Origin: Ignavibacteriales bacterium
GTDB lineage: Bacteria; Bacteroidota; Ignavibacteria; Ignavibacteriales; Ignavibacteriaceae
Direction of reading: 5' to 3'
Length of the DNA stretch: 64,000 bases
Assembly: GCA_020061465.1 (NCBI GenBank)
Contig: JAGUYG010000004.1
Span: 1-64,000, forward strand
Positions 17,776 through 25,784 of the stretch are shown here, one piece after another. Both the position numbers and the translations under genes were made by a program. Positions within the stretch are counted from its first letter, which is position 1. Each line of letters begins with the position of its first letter. Below the pieces are notes generated by a model that was not told the DNA's origin, searched no databases, and was given only the letters and a program-made list of their open reading frames with translations.

Positions 17776-17957
17776 ATTTTGAACTTCCGCTAACAGCAGT
17801 AAAAACGTGAAATAAAAAATTGCTCTGCTCAAATTTTGGCAATAGTTAGTTATAATTTCCTCTGCAATTTTGTTTTTGCTACACACGATAAACGTCATGA
17901 ATTTCAATAAATTCATTAATACAATAGTTAGGCGCAACCTTCCCTATAGAGGATAGC
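17776..17957. other. Decayed attC-like region
   Basis: CCGCTAACAGCAGTAAAAACG just after the mazF-like stop resembles an attC left half, and ATACAATAGTTAGGCGC (17919-17935) resembles a right end with GTTAGGC. Inner arms pair only partly (GCAGTAAAAA / TTTTTGCTAC). A hairpin ATGAATTT-CAAT-AAATTCAT lies at 17898-17917. Confidence 0.45.
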
Positions 17958-18743
17958 ATGAACATTCTGACATACGTACCTTCTTTGCTTGCTGCGACTT
18001 TTATTGTCTTCTCAACCCCGAGTGTCTTGCACGCTCAAATCTTTAGCCTTCCTGACAGAATCAGAGATGCTAAACTATCTTCCTTATCTATTGAGGCACT
18101 CCAAGTTGACCAAGATATTAATAAGGTTAGACCTTCTTTGCTCGGTTCTGCATTCTTTGTGAAAAAGTCGGATGTCGCATACGCAATTACTAATGCTCAT
18201 GTGGTAGCTGCCCTTCGTAAGAATCAGCAGCTTCTAGTGGGCGCCAACCTTAAGCGAGGAAAAGCTTATCTCGAAGCAGAATTGGTCAAGGCAGATCATA
18301 CTATTGACGTCGCGGTACTCAAGCTAGGCAAGACTCTATTTAATTCAGGGGAGGAGATTGAATTCGACCAAGCGTTCGTCGGGGTCTCACTGTTTTCCCC
18401 CGATTCCCTGATCCAGGAGGGCGTACAAGTCCTCGTGATAGGTTACCCACTCAACATTGGGGTGGAGTCACTCGGCAACCAACCTGTGTCTCGAGTAGGA
18501 ATAGTTGCGCAATCAACTGGTCCTTTTGGTACGTTTCTAATTGACGGTATCGTCAGCCACGGTAATAGCGGCAGTCTAGTGTTCAAAGCAGAGACACTTC
18601 AACTCCTAGGTATGGTAATCGGTTTCAAGGGTGATAAAATTGACTTTGTAGATGAAACTGGCGCGCTCTTAGCTCGCCTGCCGCATAATTCAGGCCTAAG
18701 CTTGTGCATCTCTGCAAACAAGATCTTAGCTCTTATTCCATAG
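17958..18743 (+). CDS. Secreted trypsin-like serine protease
   Basis: 261 aa with a signal peptide ending near VLHAQ (residue 27). The chymotrypsin-fold triad is visible: H81 in AITNAHVV, D117 in DHTIDVAVL, and S204 in SHGNSGS. The oxyanion glycine precedes the serine. It has no PDZ domain and is shorter than DegP, so it belongs to the small HtrA-like/S1C group acting in the envelope or outside. Substrate unknown. It follows a GTTAGGC motif by 23 bases and is followed by an attC left-half motif, so it is probably a cassette gene. It appears intact. Confidence 0.88.
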   Translation: MNILTYVPSLLAATFIVFSTPSVLHAQIFSLPDRIRDAKLSSLSIEALQVDQDINKVRPSLLGSAFFVKKSDVAYAITNAHVVAALRKNQQLLVGANLKRGKAYLEAELVKADHTIDVAVLKLGKTLFNSGEEIEFDQAFVGVSLFSPDSLIQEGVQVLVIGYPLNIGVESLGNQPVSRVGIVAQSTGPFGTFLIDGIVSHGNSGSLVFKAETLQLLGMVIGFKGDKIDFVDETGALLARLPHNSGLSLCISANKILALIP

Positions 18744-18788
18744 GAAAAAAGGCGACGCCTTACAGGCATAACCATGACGCTCACACAT

Positions 18789-18847
18789 TTGATAAGACAA
18801 AGTTGAAGCTTGGTTTAACAAATAGTAGTGTTCGGTTAACATTTTTT
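18789..18847 (+). repeat. 59-bp direct repeat, copy 2
   Basis: Identical to 15887-15945; see that entry. Similarity continues to about 18892. Confidence 0.85.
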
Positions 18848-19069
18848 TCCGCGTGTCCCGAAGGGATCACTTCGTGATTGGTCTGTGTCCTTCGCCGCAA
18901 AAAAAATGAGTTTGTTAATAGCGGCGTCGGACACACATTTTTGAGATGCAAAAACAGCAGCGTAGATCCGCTAAACGACTTACGTTGTTTTGCTTAGCAC
19001 TAATGAATTTTTAAATTTGAAACGAAACTACTGTTTGACTATAATATTACCACTACAAAAATTATTTAA

Positions 19070-19240
19070 TTTATGAGGCGTATCTAAAAAGGTCTTATCC
19101 AAAGGATCGTTCCGATTCGGAAATTTTGTATTTGAATATTCTTTCCCGAAAGCATTCGGGATCCTTCGGAAATAATCGAAACATTTTCTTGATGAAAATA
19201 CCTTTTTTCGGAACGATCCTTCGGAAGAGAAGACTCATCT
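19070..19240 (+). repeat. Dispersed repeat, copy A, carrying three palindromic elements
   Basis: Homologous to the reverse complement of 29998-30118. It carries an 18-bp element at 19098-19115, a 27-bp form at 19144-19170 and an 18-bp element at 19208-19225. All three are absent at the matching places of the other copy, while the other copy carries one that is absent here. Confidence 0.8.
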
Positions 19241-19253
19241 ATAAATTTGAAAG

Positions 19254-19772
19254 ATGAATTCAGAAGAACTAAAAAATTTGCAAGCGCCATTGAAAGAAAA
19301 ATATCGTGCGCAACCCGAATCAGCATATATAACTCTTAAAGCAAGCGGAAAAATTGGTGAAGGCATTTCGTGCAAAGTAGAAACAGACAGAGCATTTGTT
19401 GAGGCAGGACTTCACAAAGCAACAGGAGGCACGGGAATATTGGCTTGTTCCGGTGATTTATTATTAGAGGCATTGGCAGCTTGTGCTGGAGTTACTTTGC
19501 AAGCCGTTTCAACTGCAATTGGTGTTGATATAAAAGACGGCACTGTAAAAGCGGAAGGTGATTTAGATTTTCGTGGGACATTAGGAGTTTCTAAAGAAGT
19601 TCCTGTTGGATTTATCTCAATTCGTCTTTCGTTTAACCTTGACACGGATGCATCGGAAGAACAATTGCAAACACTTGCAAAACTAACCGAAAGATATTGC
19701 GTGGTTTATCAAACGCTAACTAAAGGTGTGAATGTGGCAACATCATTTAACAAACAGCGGGTCCAAACATAA
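19254..19772 (+). CDS. OsmC/Ohr-family peroxidase-like protein
   Basis: 172 aa. The two family cysteines are present: C77 in ALAACAG and C149 in ERYCVVYQ, with C65 (LACSGDLL) in addition. The fold's helix and strands (GVDIKDGTVKAEGDLDFRGT, VGFISIRLSF) match. Such proteins reduce organic hydroperoxides or bind small thiol-reactive compounds in the cytoplasm. It is probably a cassette gene: its TAA stop lies within ACATAAC (19768-19774), which with the following CGGCAAATCA looks like an attC left half. Substrate not known; intact. Confidence 0.88.
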   Translation: MNSEELKNLQAPLKEKYRAQPESAYITLKASGKIGEGISCKVETDRAFVEAGLHKATGGTGILACSGDLLLEALAACAGVTLQAVSTAIGVDIKDGTVKAEGDLDFRGTLGVSKEVPVGFISIRLSFNLDTDASEEQLQTLAKLTERYCVVYQTLTKGVNVATSFNKQRVQT

Positions 19773-20144
19773 CCGGCAAATCATAAATGTAATTCGCTTC
19801 TACAAACGTGGACTGACTCTGCTTCGGACAGACAGCAAGGCAGCTCTTAACACAAGGTTAAACGCAATTTTATAAAAGGGGGCGACAATAGATAGTTAAT
19901 TGAAGGTCTATGATTCTATCAAACTTTAGTGCCGGGCGACAGGTTGGCGCTTCTAATGCCCCGCCTTCTGAAAGCCGCAAAACGATAAGACATTAAAACT
20001 AAAATCAAAATAAACGCCATTAACAGCGTAAATCTCTTAATACCATATAGAATTGATATACGTCATAAATAAAATGAATTTCAGTAATGAAATAGTTAGC
20101 CGCCATTGGCGTCCGTAATGATGCATCATCAATGAAGCAATGAT
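19773..20144. other. Gap between OsmC gene and methyltransferase gene
   Basis: No gene. It begins inside an attC left-half motif (19768-19784) and ends near AAATAGTTAGCCGCC (20090-20104), similar to motifs at 11556-11571 and 17921-17935. AAAATAAACGCCATTAA (20008-20024) recurs at 17157-17173. I find no clean pairing of the two ends, so this is a decayed or hybrid site. Confidence 0.5.
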
Positions 20145-20669
20145 ATGCTCAAAGTAATAATATTTGCAGTCGTGTCAGCCGGAATTATGTTCATATCCTG
20201 GACATCTCTGCGCAATCCACATTCTCATGGCTTTTGGCGTTTCTTTGCATTCGAATCTTTACTGATTTTGATCTTGCTGAATGTAGATTGCTGGTTTCGC
20301 GATCCCTTCTCTGTTAATCAGATAGTATCATGGCTGCTGCTTTTCTCTTCACTAATACTTGCCCTACACGGATTCTATCTCCTCTATGCAATCGGCAAAC
20401 CGAGAGGTGAACTCAATAATACCACTGTATTGATAACGCAGGGCGCTTACAAATACATTCGTCATCCTCTTTATGGTTCATTGCTGCTGTTAGGAGGCGG
20501 TGTGTTCTTTAAAAATCTTTCACTTCTTGCAGGTACCTTCTTTATATTGACAATTATTTTTTTAGTCGCCGCTGCTAAAGTGGAAGAACATGAAAACCTT
20601 AAAAAGTTTGGTCCTGACTATGCAGCGTACATGAAGACAACAAAGATGTTCTTTCCGTTTTTGTTGTAA
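20145..20669 (+). CDS. Isoprenylcysteine carboxylmethyltransferase-family membrane protein
   Basis: 174 aa with four to five hydrophobic segments. The conserved C-terminal motif ITQGAYKYIRHPLYGSLLLL and EEHENLKKFGPDYAAYMKTT place it in the ICMT/PEMT/NnrU-like superfamily of membrane S-adenosylmethionine-dependent methyltransferases. In bacteria the acceptors are mostly unknown lipids or proteins. It is the last gene of the likely cassette cluster. Downstream, 20670-20765 has a truncated attC-like remnant sharing TCCATTTGTTTTGCC with site 1. Confidence 0.82.
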   Translation: MLKVIIFAVVSAGIMFISWTSLRNPHSHGFWRFFAFESLLILILLNVDCWFRDPFSVNQIVSWLLLFSSLILALHGFYLLYAIGKPRGELNNTTVLITQGAYKYIRHPLYGSLLLLGGGVFFKNLSLLAGTFFILTIIFLVAAAKVEEHENLKKFGPDYAAYMKTTKMFFPFLL

Positions 20670-21064
20670 CAAGCTACAGCAGCGGGCATGATACTTTATC
20701 TTTTGATAGAAAACTTTCATTGCCTTCCATTTGTTTTGCCGCGAATTGGTTCGCTGCTCTAACGGCTGAAAATGAATCAATGATATCGTATTCTGTCTGA
20801 CAGTACGAAAATTTTTAAATAGCTATGAATTTCCAATAATTACTTTTACGCTAAATATTTGTATGTTAATTTTTTCAAAATAATTAATGATACGTAATTA
20901 AAAATCCTTAAAAAGTTTTTTAGCACCTTCTCCAGAAACTAAAAAGATTACTTGAGTTAGTTAGATAATATTCTTTAATTACTGCAAGTTAATAATCAAT
21001 ATTTATTCAGAAACAATGTACTGCAGGAAAAAAAGATACTATTGACAAACGGAACGAAAGCATA
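20670..21064. other. Gap at the right edge of the accessory region
   Basis: No gene. TAACAAGCTACAGCAGCG (20667-20684) and CGCTGCTCTAACGG (20751-20764) pair over GCAGCG/CGCTGC, and TCCATTTGTTTTGCCGC (20727-20743) matches attC site 1, so a shortened site seems to close the cluster. The rest is AT-rich and probably holds the promoter of the next two genes. Confidence 0.5.
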
Positions 21065-21229
21065 ATGAAATATGCAAACAGCAGCTTGAATGGAATACTT
21101 CCCGGACAACCTCCTGCAGGTAACCCGGGATATCAGATTGCTTTGATGAAGCAAGATTATTTTGCTGCCATCACGGAAAATGAATCCGTATTATTCGATT
21201 TAAAGGAGAGGTGCCATTGTGGGTTCTAA
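21065..21229 (+). CDS. Small hypothetical protein upstream of the Cys-cluster gene
   Basis: 54 aa, beginning MKYANSSLNGILPGQPPAGN and ending LKERCHCGF. Composition is coding-like (codon third positions, no low complexity), and the stop overlaps the GTG start of the next gene by 11 bases, suggesting translational coupling. No signal peptide or membrane segment. I do not recognise the family. It could be a spurious frame, so confidence is moderate. Confidence 0.5.
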   Translation: MKYANSSLNGILPGQPPAGNPGYQIALMKQDYFAAITENESVLFDLKERCHCGF

Positions 21230-22010
21230 TACACACACAATTCCCGGTATTTATAATTATTGCGATAGATGGTGCGAGAAGTGTAAATATACCAATCACT
21301 GCAGCTTATTCCTTACCGAAACACAATCCGAGGTTGATCTCATTTTAAGCGATGAGGATATAAACGATCCGGATGTTTATTCAAAAATCGTGAGAGATTC
21401 TTTGCATAAATCTTTTAACAAAATCCTAAATGAAAAGGATGATGAGAATATTGATAAGTATATTGATGATGATTTTTCGGAACGATCCTTTGGAGAAGAC
21501 GAGGATTTAATTGAGGACGAAGACGATTATGAAGATTATGAGGAAATAATTGCCGAAGAAAATAAGTTTAGAAACGCTGAACACACGCTTATTAAAAAAT
21601 CAGAAAAATTCTTTGATGACATTTTCGCATATCATGAAGTGAACGAAAATAAATTTGCTGAGATGAAAAAAACAGAAGACACCACCAATCCATTTCATCA
21701 AAGCTGGGACACTTTGTTTTGGTATTCTCCGCAAATACACATTAAGATAAGAATGTGCTTTTATTCGCTCGAAAAACTTAAACGGGATATCGTTAATGAA
21801 TTTGAAACTGAAATGATGAATGTAAACTCCCGGATTGCTTACACAGGCATGGAAAAAATTATTGAGGCTTTACGGCAACTTGCAGAGATTAAAACGGAAC
21901 ATGAACAGATTTTATTACTCCTTCTCAATTCTATGACACAAATAAAGGAAGAGTTTACCGAAATTTTCCCCGAAGCCGTTACATTCAAACGACCATATTT
22001 TGATGAGTGA
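21219..22010 (+). CDS. Acidic protein with N-terminal Cys cluster, unknown function
   Basis: 263 aa from GTG, with AAAGGAG upstream. The N-terminus YNYCDRWCEKCKYTNHCSLF has four cysteines (C15, C19, C22, C28), a likely zinc or Fe-S site. Residues 75-115 are extremely acidic (DDDF...EDEDLIEDEDDYEDYEE), and the C-terminal half is helical. Residues 87-92 (SERSFG) are encoded exactly by an 18-bp palindromic element at 21477-21494, set on a codon boundary within the acidic linker. I know of similar uncharacterised Bacteroidota proteins with the NYCDRWC start but no function. Intact apart from the insert. Confidence 0.8.
   Translation: MGSNTHTIPGIYNYCDRWCEKCKYTNHCSLFLTETQSEVDLILSDEDINDPDVYSKIVRDSLHKSFNKILNEKDDENIDKYIDDDFSERSFGEDEDLIEDEDDYEDYEEIIAEENKFRNAEHTLIKKSEKFFDDIFAYHEVNENKFAEMKKTEDTTNPFHQSWDTLFWYSPQIHIKIRMCFYSLEKLKRDIVNEFETEMMNVNSRIAYTGMEKIIEALRQLAEIKTEHEQILLLLLNSMTQIKEEFTEIFPEAVTFKRPYFDE
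21477..21494 (+). repeat. Palindromic element inserted in frame in a coding sequence
   Basis: TCGGAACGATCCTTTGGA, reverse-complement form of the intergenic elements. It starts at the first base of a codon (258 bases from the start codon) and adds six residues to the acidic linker without breaking the frame. Confidence 0.8.
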
Positions 22011-22139
22011 AGCACTAATTGCATCACCTGTGGTAAATTAAATTTTCAAAGCGGAAATCGAGAAAAATCAGAATAACTTCTTGTATAGTCGAACATAATT
22101 TATCATAATGCATATTCGTAACCGCGTTATATCATCACC

Positions 22140-24248
22140 TCAGCGGAGCAGCATCATTTTTCTATTTGCGGTGAATGTTCCTGCCTGAATTTTATAAATG
22201 TAAAACCCGCTTGCTAAACCGGGTGCATCTCCAAGGGATCCGGCGGAAAATTCAACCTCGTAAACTCCGGGTGCTTTTGGTTCATCAACAAGTGTTGCAA
22301 CCTGACGACCGAGCACATCGAATACCTTCAATACTGTATTAACTGTATTAGTTCCCTCATTTGACATTTGACCTTTGACCTCTGACGCAATCGTGAATCT
22401 AATTTTAGTGGCAGGGTTAAAAGGATTAGGATAATTTTGGTAAAGAACAAATTCGGTCGGGGCAATGTTTTTAATGTTTGCATCAATGAATGACCTCGTC
22501 CCGATTAATAACTTATAATTATTATGTTTTATGTGGGCAGGCATTTTTACCTGTGCATTCGCTGAAAGCTTAACGGCATTATTCAATCGTTCATCAAATA
22601 AGAACATTAAGTAATTTTGATCCAAATTTTTCCGTTCAACTTCAAGCGTTACATCTTGATCTGATATATTTTTAAACTCAAGATTATATGTCTGTCCCTC
22701 TCCTATTTCTGAGCGGGATTCTTTCATTAAATATTTATAATCGGTTGAGAGATGCTCGTTCCGGATAACTATTCTTGCCTCCTCAAAATCCCCCGGCGGA
22801 GCGAAATAGTCGCCAATATCGTAATCATCCGACGACTTGGGATTATAGCCAATAAACACTTTTGATTTTTCTTCGCCATCTAAATTAAGTGAAAACTTAA
22901 TATCGTTCTCACCCGATATTTGAATTTGATCTTCACCTGTTGATTTACCCAAAGTGCCATTCGGATCGTAAGGAATTTTCAGCGAAGTTAAGCCGCCGGT
23001 ATTATTGAAGTAATAACCTTTATATGGGAAAAAAGTTTGCACAGTATTCCATGTTCCGTCCCAATCATAGATAACGGTATTCACGCCTAAACCATTTGCA
23101 TTTCGTACATCCAGCCAGCTTGTACTTCTTTCAAACGGATTGGAGATAATATTCCACCCTGAATGCAGCGAGATTGAATAAGTATTATCTCCTGCCAAAT
23201 TCACGGTACTGACTTGCATGTTAACATTCACGGCATTTTTACTAAGCATCCAAAATCCGTTGCCGGGTTTGAACGCAAAGGTAGTTGAGCCATCATATTC
23301 TAACAAATAATTTTCGGCAGCACCATTATCATAATACACATTCCAATCTTGCTTTTGAGTTCCGGCTCCACTAACAACTTGCGAGACAGCATAATTAATA
23401 GATCCCGGCAGCCCTATCATTCTGTAATTTGATTGGGCAAGTCCGGCGAATGAAAAAGTTTTGTTAATGGAAAATGTAGTTGGATAGCTCGAACCGGAAG
23501 TAAATTTCTTTAATACAATATCATCTATAACCGCACCGCGGTACGTTCTTCCGTAGTTACTCTCATCGCTTTTAAATAAGAATGCAATATAAATTCCAGA
23601 CTTTCCGGTAAGGTTGCCTATAACCGGTACATTTTTCAAATCGAAGTTTTCGCTTATCCATTGAAATGTGGAGCTTGAATCGCTTTTAACAGTTCCATAA
23701 AAATAGATACCGTCCGAAGAGGCTAACCATCTTAATGTATCGTAAACCACTTCACAATCCAGAAAATAAATGAATTCTAGTACGGCATCTGAAGCATCGG
23801 ACAAATCGAATGGACCGTAAATCATCCATGTTCTCATATAATCAGGATATCCCGCACTCCATGTGCTTGATTCTGTACCGCCTGCGGCACAGTAACCCGC
23901 ATAGTGTATATTATCGCTTAGCAGGATTTTATCCCAATAAGCATCCGTATAGCCGTCCGCTGCATAAACATCCCATTCGTTTGGAAAGGTTCCCTCAAAA
24001 TCTTCCGTCTTAATATTTACCCAACCCTCCGGCGAAGCTATTGAGTTCCTGCTTTTAGAATCCGCATGTTCAATTGTTTTATTCGATTCAGAAGAAAAGC
24101 TTACTTTCACCAATCCCTTTTTGTCAAACACCTCGTAAATAATTTTATTTTCTTCCTGAGCGGATTTTTTTGTGTCTGATTGAGAATAAATCTGCAAGCT
24201 CAAAACCATCGTGAGAAAAGTAAGAAATTGTAAAACTATATTTTTCAT
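22140..24248 (-). CDS. Secreted protein with type IX secretion sorting domain
   Basis: 702 aa from the ATG at 24248, chosen because AAAGGAA precedes it and it begins a signal peptide (MKNIVLQFLTFLTMVL, cut near YSQS); the frame is open 24 codons further. Residues 35-245 resemble a MAM/jelly-roll adhesion module (FEGTFPNEWDVYAADGYTDA, WMIYGPFDLS). A middle beta-rich region follows, and the last 90 residues are a T9SS type A sorting domain (YQNYPNPFNPATKIRFTI, DVLGRQVATLVDE, ASGFYIYKIQAG, KMMLLR). It should be exported and anchored or released at the cell surface. It is the last gene of the minus-strand CHASE2-caspase operon, 61 bases after the caspase gene, and could be a partner or substrate of those peptidases. 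Confidence 0.88.
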   Translation of the reverse strand: MKNIVLQFLTFLTMVLSLQIYSQSDTKKSAQEENKIIYEVFDKKGLVKVSFSSESNKTIEHADSKSRNSIASPEGWVNIKTEDFEGTFPNEWDVYAADGYTDAYWDKILLSDNIHYAGYCAAGGTESSTWSAGYPDYMRTWMIYGPFDLSDASDAVLEFIYFLDCEVVYDTLRWLASSDGIYFYGTVKSDSSSTFQWISENFDLKNVPVIGNLTGKSGIYIAFLFKSDESNYGRTYRGAVIDDIVLKKFTSGSSYPTTFSINKTFSFAGLAQSNYRMIGLPGSINYAVSQVVSGAGTQKQDWNVYYDNGAAENYLLEYDGSTTFAFKPGNGFWMLSKNAVNVNMQVSTVNLAGDNTYSISLHSGWNIISNPFERSTSWLDVRNANGLGVNTVIYDWDGTWNTVQTFFPYKGYYFNNTGGLTSLKIPYDPNGTLGKSTGEDQIQISGENDIKFSLNLDGEEKSKVFIGYNPKSSDDYDIGDYFAPPGDFEEARIVIRNEHLSTDYKYLMKESRSEIGEGQTYNLEFKNISDQDVTLEVERKNLDQNYLMFLFDERLNNAVKLSANAQVKMPAHIKHNNYKLLIGTRSFIDANIKNIAPTEFVLYQNYPNPFNPATKIRFTIASEVKGQMSNEGTNTVNTVLKVFDVLGRQVATLVDEPKAPGVYEVEFSAGSLGDAPGLASGFYIYKIQAGTFTANRKMMLLR

Positions 24249-24309
24249 TTTCAAATTCCTTTTATGGTATTGTATTCTATAGAAATAACTCCAGCCCTTA
24301 TCTCTAATC

Positions 24310-25764
24310 TTAATCTTCATCTCTTTTTATAAAAATAAACTGCCCGCCTTCGTCATTGGCATCTCTTATAACCTGCAGCATCGGCGTTTGCTCTGAGTTA
24401 TTCGTTACGGCAACTCTAAACTCATTAAAAAGCTGACCGGCATCAAAATATTTTTTGTCGTTTTCTCTTAACGCTTTAATTAAATAATAAGTAAATATAG
24501 AATGATCGTCTCTTCCCGCATCGCTTACCTCCTCAACTCCACCTGAAGTTAGAGCTAAGCGGGATTGTTTTCGATATACTTCGCGATAGTATTTTTCCAT
24601 ATCGTTAGGATCAAATTTTATACTTTCGGTTCTTGAGCCTCTAAAAATGTCACCAGCAAAGCATGCATCGGTAATAAGTAAAGTATGTTTTGCCGGTATT
24701 CCGCTGACGAAAGTTTTAACATCATTGTTGGAAATGTAGTCCGCAACGGAATTTGTTTTTGCATCAACCGGGACCCAGTAACCTCTATTCAAGGCTTTGT
24801 TAAATTGACCGTGACCTGCATAAAAAATTAGCACGTTATCATCTTTAGTGGTATTCTCCGCAAGCCACTCGAATTTTTGGATGATATTTCTTCTCGTTGC
24901 TTCTTCGTCGAGAAGAGAGATAACTTCGTCAAAATGATAATCGCTGCGAAGAATACTCGCAACGCCTTCGGCATCATTCATTGCATTTCTTAATGGACGC
25001 CAATATCCATCGTAAGAATTTATTCCGATGACTAATGCAATATACCTGCCGGCAGTAATTACGTCTTCAAGCTTTCTTGTAATATAGAATGTATCTATTG
25101 TCGAATTGAATTTATTATCCACTGCTTTTATAATTACCGGATTATCGCCCACATGCAAAAATAAGCTTACATTAAACTCATTGTTTACCGAAAGTTTTGC
25201 CTTCTGATTGTTAACATAAACTTCTAATACGCCTGCCGGGTCAGTTGCAATACCTCTAATATTTGTCAGCTCGGTTTTTCGAACGACTTTAATTCCGCGC
25301 TGAACCTGCGGTTCGATTATAGTAATTTGCGGTCCGGTTTCGTCGAGGTCTGTAATAACATTAAATTGTATTTCAGATGAAACGTCTTTGAGGTTTGTTG
25401 CTTTTACAACTAAAACATTCATTCCGCTTTTAAGTTGCACGTTGGAGAAGAATAGATTATCCTGCAGCAATATTGCTTCATTACCATTAACCGTTATCAA
25501 TTTAATACCGGCAGCATCAAAAGCTTTTCCGCGCACGGTAAGAGCACTCTCCTTATGCTTTATCTCATTTGTCGGGGGGAGTACCGGATCCATTATTGTT
25601 ATTTGTGGACCGGTTTCAATTTTCTCGGTCGGCGGTGTAACAATTTCCTTTTTAGGCTCTTCTTTTTTCGGTATCAGTCTTCCCGGTTTTGTTGATCCGC
25701 TTATTTGAGCCAACAAAATTTGGGAGAAAAGTAAGAAAGCTAAAATTACCATTACCTTCTTCAT
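24310..25764 (-). CDS. Exported caspase-fold (C14) peptidase with two Ig-like modules
   Basis: 484 aa. A signal peptide (ending near LLAQ, residue 20) is followed by a Lys/Pro/Glu-rich linker, two bacterial Ig-like modules (about 50-135 and 143-230), and a caspase domain at 238-480. The His/Cys dyad is intact: H318 in FYAGHGQ and C368 in ITDACFAG. Clan CD enzymes of this kind usually cut after Lys/Arg or Asp; specificity here is unknown, though acidic residues at 365-380 would be compatible with basic P1. It is 20 bases from the preceding gene in the operon. Its export is notable because most bacterial caspase homologues described are cytoplasmic or lipid-anchored. Confidence 0.92.
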   Translation of the reverse strand: MKKVMVILAFLLFSQILLAQISGSTKPGRLIPKKEEPKKEIVTPPTEKIETGPQITIMDPVLPPTNEIKHKESALTVRGKAFDAAGIKLITVNGNEAILLQDNLFFSNVQLKSGMNVLVVKATNLKDVSSEIQFNVITDLDETGPQITIIEPQVQRGIKVVRKTELTNIRGIATDPAGVLEVYVNNQKAKLSVNNEFNVSLFLHVGDNPVIIKAVDNKFNSTIDTFYITRKLEDVITAGRYIALVIGINSYDGYWRPLRNAMNDAEGVASILRSDYHFDEVISLLDEEATRRNIIQKFEWLAENTTKDDNVLIFYAGHGQFNKALNRGYWVPVDAKTNSVADYISNNDVKTFVSGIPAKHTLLITDACFAGDIFRGSRTESIKFDPNDMEKYYREVYRKQSRLALTSGGVEEVSDAGRDDHSIFTYYLIKALRENDKKYFDAGQLFNEFRVAVTNNSEQTPMLQVIRDANDEGGQFIFIKRDED

Positions 25765-25784
25765 GTTGTTTCTCCGTTTAAAAA

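Larger units (their letters stand above)
18744..19253. other. Gap with attC remnant, 59-bp repeat and composite palindrome block
   Basis: No gene. GGCATAAC (18765-18772) followed by CATGACGCTCACAC resembles an attC left half; 18789-18847 is the second 59-bp repeat; TGTGTCCTTCGCCGC (18884-18898) pairs with GCGGCGTCGGACACA (18921-18935) at 13 of 15. From about 19070 to 19240 there is a sequence homologous, in inverse orientation, to 29998-30118, carrying three palindromic elements. Confidence 0.65.

Noticed and set aside
9400-21000. CRISPR array
   Set aside because: Repeats are of different kinds and spacing, with genes between them; no regular repeat-spacer pattern.
9400-21000. Integron integrase or transposase gene
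   Set aside because: I looked for tyrosine-recombinase and DDE-type proteins among the open frames of the region and found none; the cluster call rests on attC sites only.
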